Shown one piece after another: positions 1 through 11,417 of a stretch of DNA of 64,000 nt. How positions within the stretch are numbered: position 1 is the first letter of the stretch; the number at the start of each line of letters is the position of its first letter. A program made the position numbers and the translations under genes. This DNA is from Metridium senile (Eukaryota; Cnidaria; Anthozoa; Actiniaria; Metridiidae): NCBI GenBank assembly GCA_949775045.1, contig OX459100.1, positions 4,179,936 to 4,243,935 of the forward strand. Reading direction: 5' to 3'. The notes below the pieces were generated by a model, which saw only the letters and a program-made list of their open reading frames with translations, had not been told where the DNA came from and ran no database searches.

Positions 1-166
1 ATGCTATGGGGAAACTTATGCTTGACGTATAGAGCCTGAACCTTGTCGATTCCAACGTTATCGGTGAAGATTGGTTTCTTGTGATGCACATAATATGGTG
101 GTGCTTTATATGCAGCATAGAATATAGTGGGACCTGGGCAGTAAACTATTTTTGGCGCCTCTTTAT
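1..166 (-). CDS. Partial internal or terminal exon of an unrecognised host gene
   Basis: Read on the minus strand, a strong splice acceptor (pyrimidine-rich tract ending TTTATTTCAG) is followed by 166 bases with one fully open frame that runs off the left edge. The exon starts in phase 1 (two bases, AT, complete a split codon). The roughly 55 residues are rich in Tyr, His, Lys and Pro, with stretches such as VYCPGPTIFYAAYKAPPYY and YVHHKKPIFTDNVGI. I do not recognise the family. The Pro/Tyr/His bias suggests a secreted structural or matrix protein, but that is inference from composition only. Upstream exons would lie at higher coordinates beyond the transposon cluster, and none could be identified. 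It is too short for the start-codon-based ORF list. The open frame and good acceptor make a real exon likely. Confidence 0.6.
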
Positions 167-1015
167 CTGAAATAAAAGAAATAGCTTCTATCTAAGGAAA
201 TTGATGAGATTTTGAGCTTCTGATTTTGCATGATGCAAGGTCAGCAGTAAATGAATATGCATATCTGATGATGTGATAATAATCAGTGAAAATTTCCGGC
301 AATTCTAGATTTCGGATAGAAATAGCATCTGATTCTTAAAAATTTCATTAAATCGGTATAACAAATTTCGTTTTAAAAATCAAAATTGAAATATCTTGTA
401 CTTAACTTCCGTGTTTCAATCTTAATTTGCTAATTCGGAATTTACTTACCTATTTTAATTTCACAAATAGAAAAAGGGGGTAAATTTCAGTTTCTTAGAT
501 TAAAATGGTTATTACAAGTTTTGCCCTTATTGTCAAATATGATTTTCAACATAAAAGTCAAATTTGAAAATATAGTACTAAATTCTTATTTTTGTGTTAT
601 TATAATTATCTATTAAAATTTCACTACCTCTTTTCATTTCAAAGATCGAAAAATCAAGTGAATTTTGATTGTTAAAATTGGAATTTTATGCTATTTTATC
701 GAATTCAAATTCAATTTGAAAGTCCGGAGTATAGTCTTATTTGGCGAGAATACTAATTAGCGAACTGTCCATTCAGGTACCGAAGTTTTGCCGTTACGTC
801 ATAGCACGTCACTAACAAGAACGAAATCAAAACATCGAAGATGGCGGCCGCGAAGTCGGATTGCAAATATAGGAGAACTATATGATCTAAAGCTCGTGTC
901 TTAAGTCAAACTGCCGTAAATACTTCTATGTTTTTAGGAAATGGACATTTATATTTAACCTTCGGGGTGTATGAAATGTATTGCTCAGCTTTATAGGGCG
1001 TTTTATCGTTGGAAA
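167..1015. other. AT-rich non-coding stretch
   Basis: Probably the intron upstream of the exon at 1-166. It contains two degenerate tandem units of roughly 200 bp (around 360-560 and 560-700) sharing phrases such as ATTTTAATTTCAC next to ATTTCAC-TACCTCTTTTCATTTCA. A short ATGGCGGCCGCG stretch near 841 opens a 13-codon frame only. No gene seen. Confidence 0.5.
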
Positions 1016-2317
1016 CACAGTGGTATAATTTAATAGTTATGATTAAATAGAGGTATAGAATATGTATAGGAATAGATATGGGACTTTTTATTGTGGACGC
1101 CTATAGTTGGTGACCTCTTTATGGGTGCATGACCACTTAAGAGAAGCAGTCGTAATTATCGGCTATGGCGTGCAGAACGCAAAAAATCAAAATTGCTCAA
1201 ACTTTGTCAAAATGAAGGATTAGTAGCCCTAATAACATAAAAGAGTTATTAGCTTAATTAGAAAAATATTTTTAGCAAGAAGTTGGAATTTGTATTTTCT
1301 TGCAAAACCAGCTTATTTTCGAATAGATTTACGTTGCTTCAGATTGACCTTGTTTTTGTTGCTAACTAAATTGTCATGCAATTTTCCGCTTATCCATCGT
1401 CAAATATAGATAATAAAGTAACACTAGCAATCGTTAGAATGAAATTTAATATGAGTTTAAATATTTTAACGATTTTTGAACTTGTCGTTTGTTTTGGCAC
1501 GCTTTAGAGTGTGTTTAGTTAAAGTCCGTATATCTTCACTGATACCTCGAATTGAACCATGAAAACAGCATCCACGTTTAGAGCAAGAATTGTTCTTTCG
1601 ATGTGTAAAATAAAATTTTTGGGCCACTCAAAATTTGAAGAGTTTGAGCGATGAAATGAAAGGTCAAATTGCTCAAAAACTCATTGTTTACATAACGCGG
1701 TGTAATCAATGAGTCCGCTTCAAACGATCGCAGTTCATTAAAATACTTTTCTAAAGTGCAAGATTTATAAAAAGCAATGTAAAATGTTTTAAATCTGCTA
1801 AAGTTTGTGACTTTCTTGCCATTTTTAACGTAGTATACGTAATGATCACATTTTAGAGGTCAAACCGTTATAGTTGCACGCTGTGTGGTCATAGTGTGTT
1901 TACCTTTTCATGGGAAATCTTCCTTAGACGATCTTGTGTGCTCATCCAATCGACTTTAGACATTCTGTAAATGTACGAGGTTTTCACTGAATGGTTTTGA
2001 TATACTGTTCCAATAATAAAAGCGTTCGTTCTAAGTTTGTTTGAAAGTCAACGTTTATATAATACTGATTCCGGCCAGACTGCACAATAGATTGTAGACT
2101 GCGTGACAGATAGGAAGCCCAATCGCAAAGTACTGCGTGTGACTGCGGACCGCGGTTAAATTTAGTTGTATATCTGTATTTCACTTCAGACTGCGGACCG
2201 CGGTTACAATAAGTTGTATATCTTTATTTCACTTTCTCTCCCTTTCTTCTCTCCCCCCCCCTTTCCCTCCCCCCTTTCCCTATCCTCCCTTTCCCCCAGA
2301 GAGCCAGGCTACGCAGG

Positions 2318-2516
2318 CTAAAGTTGCTCCCTGCTCCTCCTTTGTGAGGAAATAAAAAGAAAGCCTGGATTTAAAATGTTACTGCAGCTGCACATTGCAA
2401 CAGTGTTTTCTAACAGTTCAATGTATGGAGCTTTTCTGTGGACCTTTATATCTGGGCAATCCAGATCAAAATATTCGCATATTGTGCGAAGCAATACAAC
2501 GCTGAGCTTCGTCAAG
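2318..2516 (-). CDS. Possible exon inside the long-TIR transposon, Cys-ended small domain
   Basis: A minus-strand frame of about 65 codons is preceded by an acceptor-like CTCTAG at 2517-2522. It has no ATG start. The peptide reads TKLSVVLLRTICEYFDLD, then a basic RKAPYIELL patch, and a CSC near the end. This Leu/Arg/Cys pattern looks like a small helical module rather than random translation. The intron phase does not match the exon at 3537-3717, so joining them is not supported as read. Function unknown. Confidence 0.25.
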
Positions 2517-3536
2517 CTAGAGGATTTACTAAGTTTGCAAATATCATAAGTGTCATAGAGGATAGGATGAATTAACTGACAATCTTGAATTATGGCTGAG
2601 CGTGTGTAGGTGTAAGTATTTTCTTCTTTTGCGGCTATATGGTCTGCCTCATCGTCTTCATTTCCAGGTGTTTGCGGTAAAGCATAGAGACGTTGTATTA
2701 TGCTTAATAAATTATTATTATTATTATTAAGTACCTTTCTTTAGTTTTGATGCAAGTCTTGAAAAGTATTAGCTGATTTGCTGGGCTGTTAAAAACTCAC
2801 TAACTTCAAACAGGCGTACTCCATTGTGGTCTTTGGCATATCTCATATCATCTTTTATAGTTATTTAAATGATTTGTTAACTTCCTAGGCTATATATAAT
2901 GTGTATATACCCTATGTATATTAAAAGGTATGACAATAAAGATATCTTAGTTAATTATATCAGTTTTATTAGACACCATTGATTCCATGAGAAAGAGCAC
3001 ATCGAAATGAGTGATTTTTCAAAATTTCGTGTAGTAATTTAGTAACATAAAATGATAAAAAGCAACAGCTGTTGAATTTACAAAGATTTGAAAGAAAGAG
3101 CTTGACTTGAAAATTGAACTTTGGGGTGACGAACCTCGTTTTTATTTTTTGTTACATTTCGAATGCTGATAACTCTGCAGTGTTACAATATATGACAACA
3201 GAACTCCAATTAGAACAGAATTACTAATTTAGACGTGCTCTTTCTTTAATGGCAAAATATTGAAATAATGTATTGTTCGTGGTGCTTGTTCCCAGTTATC
3301 AATTTGCGAAAAGCTACTGATGGAAATTTAGTTTAAAAAAAAAACACTATGAAACCCTGTGCTCCTGTGCTCTTCGCTTTAAAAGAGCTTACAAAGTAAG
3401 TAATAATAAATGACGATCAGATAACACGAGGAATCATAAGTTTATGCGAGTTCAACAGCGTCATTTGCGCGGTGCTAGACATTATAGTCAATAAAAAAAA
3501 TTCTTAGACTTGCATGTATCTGTTGCATAGACTTAC

Positions 3537-3717
3537 CAGTTCTTGCAAAGACAAGTTGTGCTTCAGTTATCAGTGTTGCGTCATGTACATTTAAAGCAGT
3601 GAGATGTCTCTTAATGTTTCTCCGACAATCAGAGACAGTCACACACTCTGCGTTTCCTGGATCATCTATACTTGATCCACAATCACTACCTGCAGCAAAA
3701 AAACTGCATCGAGCCAT
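3537..3717 (-). CDS. Possible first exon inside the long-TIR transposon
   Basis: A minus-strand frame begins with ATG at 3717, after AGCT, and runs 60 codons to a strong splice donor (CTG|GTAAGT, exon end at 3537). Without splicing it continues 20 more codons to a stop at 3475. The peptide is Cys- and Ser-rich near the start (MARCSFFAAGSDCGSS) and then has SDCRRNIKRHLTAL followed by an amphipathic stretch. No family recognised. Its position between the arms of a TIR transposon suggests a transposon-encoded protein, but no catalytic motif is visible. Confidence 0.3.
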
Positions 3718-5041
3718 AGCTCCAGCACGATTAAACGACTAAAAGGATTTTGAATTAACGCCGTTAGTCTTACAATATCATGTAGGTTCACATGCTACAA
3801 TCTTCACCAAAAACTTAAAAAAAAACTAAAAACTAAAAAAGCACAAACGCGATTGGGCTACCTGTCTGTCACGCAATCTACATTGTTTTAATAGTCCAGC
3901 TGGACTATCGTATTATAAACGTTTACCTTCAGACAAACTTTCTATATTTAGAAGAGTATATCAAAACCATTCAGTGAAAACCTCATACATTTACAGAATG
4001 TCTAAATCGATTGGATGAGCACACAAGATCGTCTAAGGAAGATTTCCCATGAAAAGGTAAACACACTATGACCACACAGCGTGCAACTATAACGGTTTGA
4101 CCTCTAAAATGTGATCATTACTACGTTAAAAATGGCAAGAAAGCCACAAACTTTAGCAGATATAAAACATTTTACATTGTTTTTTATAAATCTTGCACTT
4201 TAGAAAAGTATTAAATGAACTGCGATCGTTTGAAGCGGACTTATTGATTACACCGCGTTATGTAAACAATGAGTTTTTGAGCAATTTGACCTTTCATTTC
4301 ATCGCTCAAACTCTTCAAATTTTGAGTGGCCCAAAAATTTTATTTTACACATCGAAAGAACAATTCTTGCTCTAAACGTGGATGCTGTTTTCATGGTTCA
4401 ATTCGAGGTATCAGTGAAGATATACGGACTTTAACTAAACACACTCTACAGCGTGCCAAAACAAGCGACAAGTTCAAAAATCGTTAAAATATTTAAACTC
4501 ATATTAAATTTCATTCTAACGGTTGCTAGTGTTACTTTATTATCTATATTTGACGATGGATAAGCGGAAAATTGCATGACAATTTAGTTAGCAACAAAAA
4601 CAAGGTCAATCTGAAGCAACGTAAATCTATGCGAAAATAGGCTGGTTTTGCAAGAAAATACAAATTCCAACTTCTTGCTAAAAATATTTTTCTAATTAAG
4701 CTAATAACTTTTTTATGTTATCAGGGCTACTATTCCCTCATTTTGACAAAGTTTGAGCAATTTTGATTTTTTGCGTTCTGCACGCCATAGACGATAATTA
4801 CGGACTGCTTCTCTTAATAGAGGTACCACTGTGTTTTCTTTTTTTTTTTAGTATAATATGGATATTTCGTGCAACTATATATATATAGTTTTATTATATA
4901 GATTGATTCTAACGCGCGCTCTGATTGGCCAAACAAGCGTGGTTTATGAGAGTATAAACCACGGTCGTAAGTTTTCGAAATCAAACAGACTTTTTTGAAC
5001 GATTTTTGAACAATTTTTAATCGAAATTTATATAATAAAAT

Positions 5042-5221
5042 AAATAATTAAGGTTCAGCCTTGGTTTATAATCTGATAACCGCACGCTTGGCATTTGAAC
5101 ACACTTAAAAATGTCCAGAAGCACTCGCTTTCAGCTCGTGCTTCTTGACATTTTCTCGTGTGTTCAAATTGCCAAGCGTGCGGTTATCAGAGTATAAACC
5201 ACAGCTGAACCTTAATTATTT
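5042..5221. mobile_element. 180-bp foldback MITE
   Basis: A nearly complete hairpin. AAATAATTAAGGTTCAGC at the left end is mirrored by its complement at the right end. The inner stem around TGATAACCGCACGCTTGGCA pairs with TGCCAAGCGTGCGGTTATCA, leaving a loop near 5130. Long self-complementarity with A/T flanks is typical of a MITE. Superfamily unknown. Confidence 0.7.
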
Positions 5222-5315
5222 GTTAAATATCCAGTACTTCACTAAGATAACCATTTCAATTTTCTTGTATCATAGAGTTTCATTACAATTTTGAAATAAA
5301 GTGTTATTTTTGTCA

Positions 5316-5635
5316 TAATCATAACTATTACAATTTCCTCGAATCTGATTGGTTGACAGACTGCTCTATTTTCCACTAATCAATCTTGTTTTTGTAATCG
5401 GACAGTGTAATCGGATAGTTGGCTGTAATCAGACAGTTGTTATCAGACAGTTTTATGAGCCAATGATTTTACTGCTTTCAGATTAATCAACCAATCACTG
5501 AATTGATACAATTATAAGTCACTATAGCAACGAAAATTATTCTCAAAAATGAGTTTTTTTCAAAAATGGAGGATTTTTTTCATTTTTATTAGAAACCCCA
5601 CACATGTTTCTCTGAAATTGTAATAGTTATGATTA
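5316..5635. mobile_element. 320-bp element with 22-bp terminal inverted repeats
   Basis: TAATCATAACTATTACAATT at the left end is repeated in inverse at the right end (AATTGTAATAGTTATGATTA). The interior repeats phrases such as ATCAGACAGTT/ATCGGACAGT and contains GATTGG motifs. Non-coding; best read as a non-autonomous DNA element. A related AATAGTTATGATTAA phrase occurs near 1032. Confidence 0.55.
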
Positions 5636-5638
5636 ATT

Positions 5639-5780
5639 GGTAATCAAATTTTGTGTCGTCAAATTCTGTCTGTAATCATACTCGTGATAAACAAATCGGA
5701 CTTCCGCTACGCGGTCGTCCGATTTTGAAATCACTGGTATGATTACAGAACGAATTGGACTCCACTCAGTCCAATTACCA
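5639..5780. mobile_element. Compact palindromic MITE abutting the previous one
   Basis: TGGTAAT at the left is mirrored by ATTACCA at the right. Nested inner complementarities are CTGTAATCATAC with GTATGATTACAG, and AATCGGAC with GTCCGATT. Non-coding hairpin, probably a separate MITE inserted next to the 320-bp element. Confidence 0.45.
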
Positions 5781-5949
5781 TTATATATTATTATCATTTT
5801 TATTATCATTAAATTGTTGTTGATCAGTTCTGAATAAAAGTTATTATTATTATATTAATAATGATGATAATATAATAATAATTATAAAGTGTTTTTTTGA
5901 TTAGCCCATGAAACAAAGTGTATTAGGGAAAGAGTAATAAATTTACTTC

Positions 5950-6345
5950 AAAACTTGGTAACTGTAATTCTGTACTCTTTGAACTCCCTATTCACAAAAC
6001 TGCAAGAAATCTGCGCACATCTTCTCACTTGTTGCTATCCTCAAAGTCATACAATCTCAAGTCATATGGTCTACGGTCTTTATCTCAGTTACTGCTCCTC
6101 TGCTTTGGAACTCTCTACCTCCTCAACTAAAGACATTTCAAGTCTATCTTTCTTTGAGTCAAATATCAAAACTCATTTGTTTAAATTAGCTTTTTCATTG
6201 CTATCATATCTATTTTTTATTTTAAGCGCTTAAAACAGACACGTATAAGTGCTATACAAGACATTATATATATATAAATTATATATTATAATTATTAGTG
6301 TGTAAAAGTGCTATTGGACTATTGAACAAATAATTATAAAACACA
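5950..6345 (+). pseudogene. LINE 3' end remnant
   Basis: A plus-strand frame carries, with one frame change, the signature found at the C-terminus of CR1/L2-group retrotransposon polyproteins: LLWNSLPPQLK in one frame, then SNIKTHLFKLAF in another. It is followed by a short 3' UTR with an AAGTGCTATA-type motif and AT-rich simple repeat. Only the last ~90 codons remain; the reverse transcriptase domain is absent. It is a dead 5'-truncated copy and is not close in sequence to the LINE at 44161-47283. Confidence 0.55.
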
Positions 6346-7187
6346 AAGTGAAAATGTAATAAAGCATATAAAGCTAAGCTAAACTGTGTTTCACGAGTTT
6401 ATAACCACTCTAATAATAACTGTTATAATTAACAGAAGAATAGTCTACAATACTGTGCAAATCAAAACTTACATGTTACAAGATTTCTGTATAAAAAATA
6501 CTCACACTTGTATTGAAACAACTTTGTTTTCATTTAATAACTCTACAAAGGCCTAATAATTTACAAAGTATTGTACCCTTCAAACATCGGATGTTAAGCT
6601 TATTTATCATGTTTATATTATGGTTATGAAGTATGCTATGAGCGTACATGTGAGCTTGGATGTTGCTAGCTGATACAAAATGACAGTATAGCCTTCCAAA
6701 GCGATCCTAAATTTATCAAAGAGATGCAAATTCCGGAATGAACTGTAGATCAGACCGATCGAACCTGTAGAGCCAAGCGTCGAAGTATCAAATATCTTCA
6801 AAAATTTTTATCAAACTTTAGCTTAAATCTACCATTAAACAAAAAAATCTACCATGCTGACACTAATTTGCATACAGTTAGAGAGAACATCCAAGAACCC
6901 TAAAAAAATCGAACTTTCCACGGGAAAATTCAAACACGACGGCAATGAAGGAAAGTAATCATACTTACCGATTGAAAATCAACAAAATGGCGAACAACCA
7001 GCACGATGAAAAGACGATTTAAAGTACTTTCTTCTCACTCTACATCACCCAGTCGTTGTGTCAACCATGTTTAGGTCCATGTCCTTTCAAACAAACTAAA
7101 AGTTCGCGGATATTTCACCCGAGAGAGCGCTGGAGACGACTTTTACAAACAAATCGATTATTTTTGCGTATTTTTCTCTATTTTCAC
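6346..7187. other. Non-coding stretch
   Basis: No supported gene. A strong splice-donor-like site on the minus strand (GTAAGTATGA, near 6960-6970) follows a short stretch with a hydrophobic frame but no in-frame ATG. It could be a 5' non-coding exon of the gene represented at 1-166, but this is speculative. Confidence 0.3.
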
Positions 7188-7190
7188 TTA

Positions 7191-7940
7191 AGGCCGATTT
7201 AGACTGTACGATTTTGACCTAAGTCTATCGCATGCAACTTGACTTGCTGCTGATGTACACATGCACAACTTGTCGCACAACACACACAGGAAAAATATGT
7301 TAATTCCCAATTTGTGAAAATAGTGGGTGTTTTCAGGGATTTTCATGTGTATTCATTGGGAAAGTGGTACCAAACCCGTTCATGAAACAAAAAAATCCCA
7401 TTTATTTCCCAAGAAAATCACAATAATTTCAAATTGGGAATTTAATAATTTTCCCTGTGACACGGAAAAGTCTCGTACGATTTCGAGTGAAGCCAGCCGT
7501 GCATTTTTCTTAAAATAATCTTTATATGAGCATTGGAAAAGTACTGGTTCCTTGCTCCACTAGGTAATAAGTCTTTTTGTTCTTTCGGTAATAAAGAATG
7601 ATATTTTTCTGACTCTTTTCCCTTTCTTTTTCGTCGAAATATCAGCAAAGCCGGCAGCTTTGTTTTTAACCGCCATTTTGTGCAAAAACACTCCACGGTA
7701 CCCCACAAAGAAGTTTTGTTACATGATACGTCACTTTTTTACCATATTTGGCTACGACGGCTACGATTGTCGTAGCATTTTAAAACATGTTTCAAAATCC
7801 TACGACTTTTTTCGTGTTGCATGAGTCTGTCGTAGACGTGTTGTGGGCTTGATTTACACTGTACGATTGAGTTGTATGTATGGCGTGAGCAGGTTGCATG
7901 CGTTAGACTTAGGTCAAAATCGTACTGTCTAAATCGGCCT
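7191..7940. mobile_element. 750-bp TIR element with TTA target duplication
   Basis: The left end AGGCCGATTTAGACTGTACG and about 28 following bases are mirrored at the right end (7893-7940). TTA stands immediately outside both ends (7188-7190 and 7941-7943). A 3-bp TTA duplication fits PIF/Harbinger-type target choice, but there is no transposase here. The interior contains only short shadow frames, including one on the minus strand at 7442-7708. Confidence 0.65.
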
Positions 7941-7997
7941 TTAGACAAAGGAAATATCACGTGACGTATCTCGCCAAATAAGACTATATCGGACTGT

Positions 7998-8375
7998 TTG
8001 ATAAGTCGAAATTAGGTCTGAGATGGACACACAACCAGCCTCAGGGGGGTGGGACAGTCAATGAGTTTGTCAACCAGAATCTGTGGGTGGGGGTACTAAG
8101 GCAAGCAAAACCCGAATGGGGTAGGCATGGTATGATTGAAAAGAGACCTGGTTACCAAGCAGAAGATGGCGGCTTTCATCCTTCATGGATCGATGGACTG
8201 AAAAAGACATGGTGGAACAACATGATTTCCTTATATTTAGTGATCATAGGATCAGAAAACTCGTCAACGAAAACTACGATTTTCTCGAATTGGTACTTGA
8301 TTCCAAGCAGTAATTTTTCTGGGACAACTGCGAGCTTAAACACATGAAACCAGAACGAATGGCCCTACGAATCGT
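7998..8375 (+). other. Non-coding spacer before the giant composite element
   Basis: A GC-richer stretch with GGGGGTGGG runs and a short frame (8087-8347) that looks like no known protein. Its last nine bases (8376-8384) are the left target duplication of the composite element. Confidence 0.3.
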
Positions 8376-8384
8376 AGAGGTTAG
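8376..8384. repeat. Left 9-bp target site duplication
   Basis: AGAGGTTAG immediately left of the ACTGCAGT tip; its partner is at 40175-40183. Confidence 0.8.
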
Positions 8385-8684
8385 ACTGCAGTGAAGTAAG
8401 CGATCACATTCAAAAGACATTCAAAAGGGGGCGTGATGACATCCACTAAATTCGTACACATCACTTATATACCTTAATCTTGCTTAAAAGTTGTAGTAGT
8501 CTCGAAATAAGTATTCCGATATCTTCCCTATCTATTCACGGACATTTGTGTGTATTTTCAAGTGTTGTCATCAAAAGGCCGCTTTTTTTAGAAGCACTTT
8601 CGTAAACACCTTTGATTCGCCCGCTGAAATCAACGATTGGAACGTTTACGGCCAAATCACACAACTTTTATCTTTAATAACTTC
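8385..8684 (+). repeat. Left terminal inverted repeat of the 31.8-kb composite
   Basis: Matches 39876-40174 in inverse orientation, with a few single-base differences and no large gaps. The stretch beyond 8684 (to about 9164) has no counterpart on the right, where homology ends at GAAGTTATTAAAG. This unmatched stretch is non-coding. Confidence 0.85.
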
Positions 8685-9164
8685 GCAATAAAGACCTCAA
8701 ATCGTCTAAATTTTTTCACATCAATACATTAACTCACATTGATCTCATGGCAAATATTTTCAACAACCCAAAATACAAATTCGCTTTCCATTCGAGCGGC
8801 AAAGACAGCAAAAACGTGAGAAATCTCTAGTTTTAAACTTTAATAACTCATCTAGTTTTTATTCCATCGTTCTGAAACTTGCACAACCGCTTTCGAATTA
8901 GTTGTAGATTCCATGGCAAACGGTTTCAAAAGGCAAATTAACAAATTTCTGACCAAACAATTTTACGGAAACTCGTCCGTCATCATGAAAAGTTAACACA
9001 AAAACTATTAAAAAATAATTTTTTTTTCTTATCCTACAAAAAATAACTTGTTCTACCGATAATTATCAACAATCCGAGTTATTATTAGGAAAAATCCAGA
9101 ATTTATATTAATTTTACATTTTTCGTATCATCTGTTGCGTTACCGTCACGCAATCCCGTATATC

Positions 9165-11408
9165 AAGATTTAGAAATTGTCAATTTTCTTTCATATCAAA
9201 AAGGTACGTTGAGAGATATTGTGTTGTAAATGCTTGCAATGGAATACTCAATCCATGGAGAGTTCCAGGGTTCAAAATCAGGAGTACATCTCTAATTTGA
9301 AAAAAGTTTTTAAAGATTTTCTGTTTTTTTTTTTACAAATTGCCAATTTTCAGTCATATCTAAAAAAAGGTCATTTGCATGTTGAAAGATATTGTGTTGT
9401 AAATACTTGCCATGGAATACTCAATGCATGGAGAGTATCAGGGTGCAAAATCAGGAGTATATCTCTAATTTAAAAAAAGTTATTAAGAATTTACTGTTTT
9501 TTAGAAATTGTCAATTTTCCATCATATCAAAAAACCTCATTTGCATATTCAATGATATTGTGTTCTAGATGCTTGCCATGGAATACTCAATGCATGGAGA
9601 GTACCAGGGTGCAAAATCAGGAGTATATCTCTAATTTGAAAAAAGTTATTAAGAATTTACTGTTTTTTTACAAATTGTCAATTTTCCGTCATATCAAAAA
9701 ACCTCATGTGCATGTTCAATGATATTGTGTTCTAAATGCTTGTCATGGAATACTCAATGCATGGAGAGTACCAGGGTGCAAAATCAGGAGTATATCTCTA
9801 ATTTGAAAAAAGTTATTAAGAATTTTCTGTTTTTTAGAAATTGTCAATTTTCCATCATATCAAAAAACCTCAATTGCATGTTCAATGATATTGTGTTCTA
9901 GATGCTTGCCATGGAATACTCAATGCATGGAGAGTACCAGGGTGCAAAATCAGGAATATATCTCTAATTTGAAAAAAGTTATTAAGAATTTACTGTTTTT
10001 TTACAAATTGTCAATTTTCCGTCATATCAAAAAAGGTCATTTGCATGTTGAAAGATATTGTGTTCTAAATGCTTGCCATGGAATACTCAATGCATGGAGA
10101 GTACCAGGGTTCAAAATCAGGAGTATATCTCTAATTTGAAAAAAGTTATTAAGAATTTTCTGTTTTTTAGAAATTGTCAATTTTCCATCATATCAAAAAA
10201 CCTCTTTTGCATATTCAATAATATTGTGTTCTAGATGTTTGCCATGGAATACTCAATGCATGGAGAGTATCAGGGTGCAAAATCAGGAGTATATCTCTAA
10301 TTTGAAAAAAGTTATTAAGAATTTACTGTTTTTTAGAAATTGTCAATTTTCCATCATATCAAAAAACCTCATTTGCATATTCAATGATATTGTGTTCTAG
10401 ATGCTTGCCATGGAATACTCAATGCATGGAGAGTACCAGGATGCAAAATCAGGAGTATATCTCTAATTTGAAAAAAGTTATTAAGAATTTACTGTTTTTT
10501 TACAAATTGTCAATTTTCCGTCATATCAAAAAACCTCATGTGCATGTTCAATGATATTGTGTTCTAAATGCTTGTCATGGAATACTTAATGCATGGAGAG
10601 TACCAGGGTGCAAAATCAGGAGTATATCTCTAATTTGAAAAAAGTTATTAAGAATTTTCTGTTTTTTAGAAATTGTCAATTTTCCATCATATCAAAAAAC
10701 CTCATTTGCATGTTCAATGATATTGTGTTCTAGATGCTTGCCATGGAATACTCAATGCATGGAGAGTACCAGGGTGCAAAATCAGGAATATATCTCTAAT
10801 TTGAAAAAAGTTATTAAGAATTTACTGTTTTTTTACTAATTGTCAATTTTCCGTCATATCAAAAAGGTCATTTGCATGTTGAAAAAAAAATTGTGTTCTA
10901 AATGCTTGCCATGGAATACTCAATGCATGGAGAGTACCAGGGTTCAAAATCAGGAGTATATCTCTTATTTGAAAAAAAGTTATTAAGAATTTACTGTTTT
11001 TTTACAAATTGTCAATTTTCCATCATATCAAAAAACCTCATTTGCATATTCAATGATATTGTGTTCTAGATGCTTGCCATGGAATACTCAATGCATGGAG
11101 AGTACCAGGATGCAAAATCAGGAGTATATCTCTAATTTGAAAAAAGTTATTAAGAATTTACTGTTTTTTTACAAATTGTCAATTTTCCGTCATATCAAAA
11201 AACCTCATGTGCATGTTCAATGATATTGTGTTCTAAATGCTTGTCATGGAATACTTAATGCATGGAGAGTACCAGGGTGCAAAATCAGGAGTATATCTCT
11301 AATTTGAAAAAAGTTATTAAGAATTTACTGTTTTTTTACAAATTGTCAATTTTCAGTCATATCAAATAAAGGTCATTTGCATGTTGAAAGATATTGTGTT
11401 CTAAATGG
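9165..11408 (+). repeat. ~167-bp satellite array, left arm, about 13 monomers
   Basis: A monomer of 166-170 bp containing AATACTCAATGCATGGAGAG and an A-rich GAAAAAAGTTATTAAGAATT recurs about 13 times, with TGGAGAGT near 9255, 9429, 9595, 9761, 9927, 10097, 10261, 10427, 10592, 10760, 10929, 11096 and 11262. Shared rare variants (for example CCAGGATGC at about 10438 and 11107) recur at about 670 bp, four monomers apart, indicating higher-order repeats. The open frames of 60-84 codons that cross it are translations of the repeat, not genes. Confidence 0.95.
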
Positions 11409-11417
11409 GATTGCTAA

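Larger units (their letters stand above)
1016..4834. mobile_element. DNA transposon with ~1-kb terminal inverted repeats
   Basis: The left arm (about 1141-2126) and right arm (about 3848-4816) are near-identical inverted copies just under 1 kb long. Both are preceded at the tip by CACAGTGGTA, so the element spans about 1016-4834. The left arm carries roughly 100 extra bases near the tip (1030-1130). The interior (2127-3847) holds possible exons on the minus strand (see 3537-3717 and 2318-2516), a pyrimidine tract (2240-2300) and an ATT microsatellite (2704-2730). No transposase domain is recognisable. The CACAGTGG tip with a following CTCTATTAAG motif resembles animal DNA transposon ends with internal CTCTATTAAGCGG-type repeats; the superfamily is not assigned. 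No clear target duplication. Confidence 0.75.
721..7997. repeat. Pair of ~28-bp inverted repeats 7.2 kb apart
   Basis: The left arm at about 721-748 and the right arm at about 7970-7997 are inverted copies of a motif containing TATAGTCTTATTTGGCGAGA. Homology stops abruptly at the inner edge after GCGAGA. They could be the tips of an old DNA transposon into which the elements at 1016-4834, 5042-6345 and 7191-7940 inserted, or two separate copies of one short repeat in opposite orientation. No target duplication was found. Confidence 0.35.

Noticed and set aside
6940..7040. First coding exon with signal peptide (hydrophobic frame before GTAAGTATG on the minus strand)
   Set aside because: No in-frame ATG precedes the hydrophobic stretch; at best a non-coding 5' exon.
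9219..10139. Repeated 60-84-codon frames (MILCS..CLPWNTQ type), here and at 32031-32884 and 37766-38619
   Set aside because: They are translations of the ~167-bp satellite in one frame that happens to lack stops; start codons and lengths vary with monomer mutations and nothing suggests translation.
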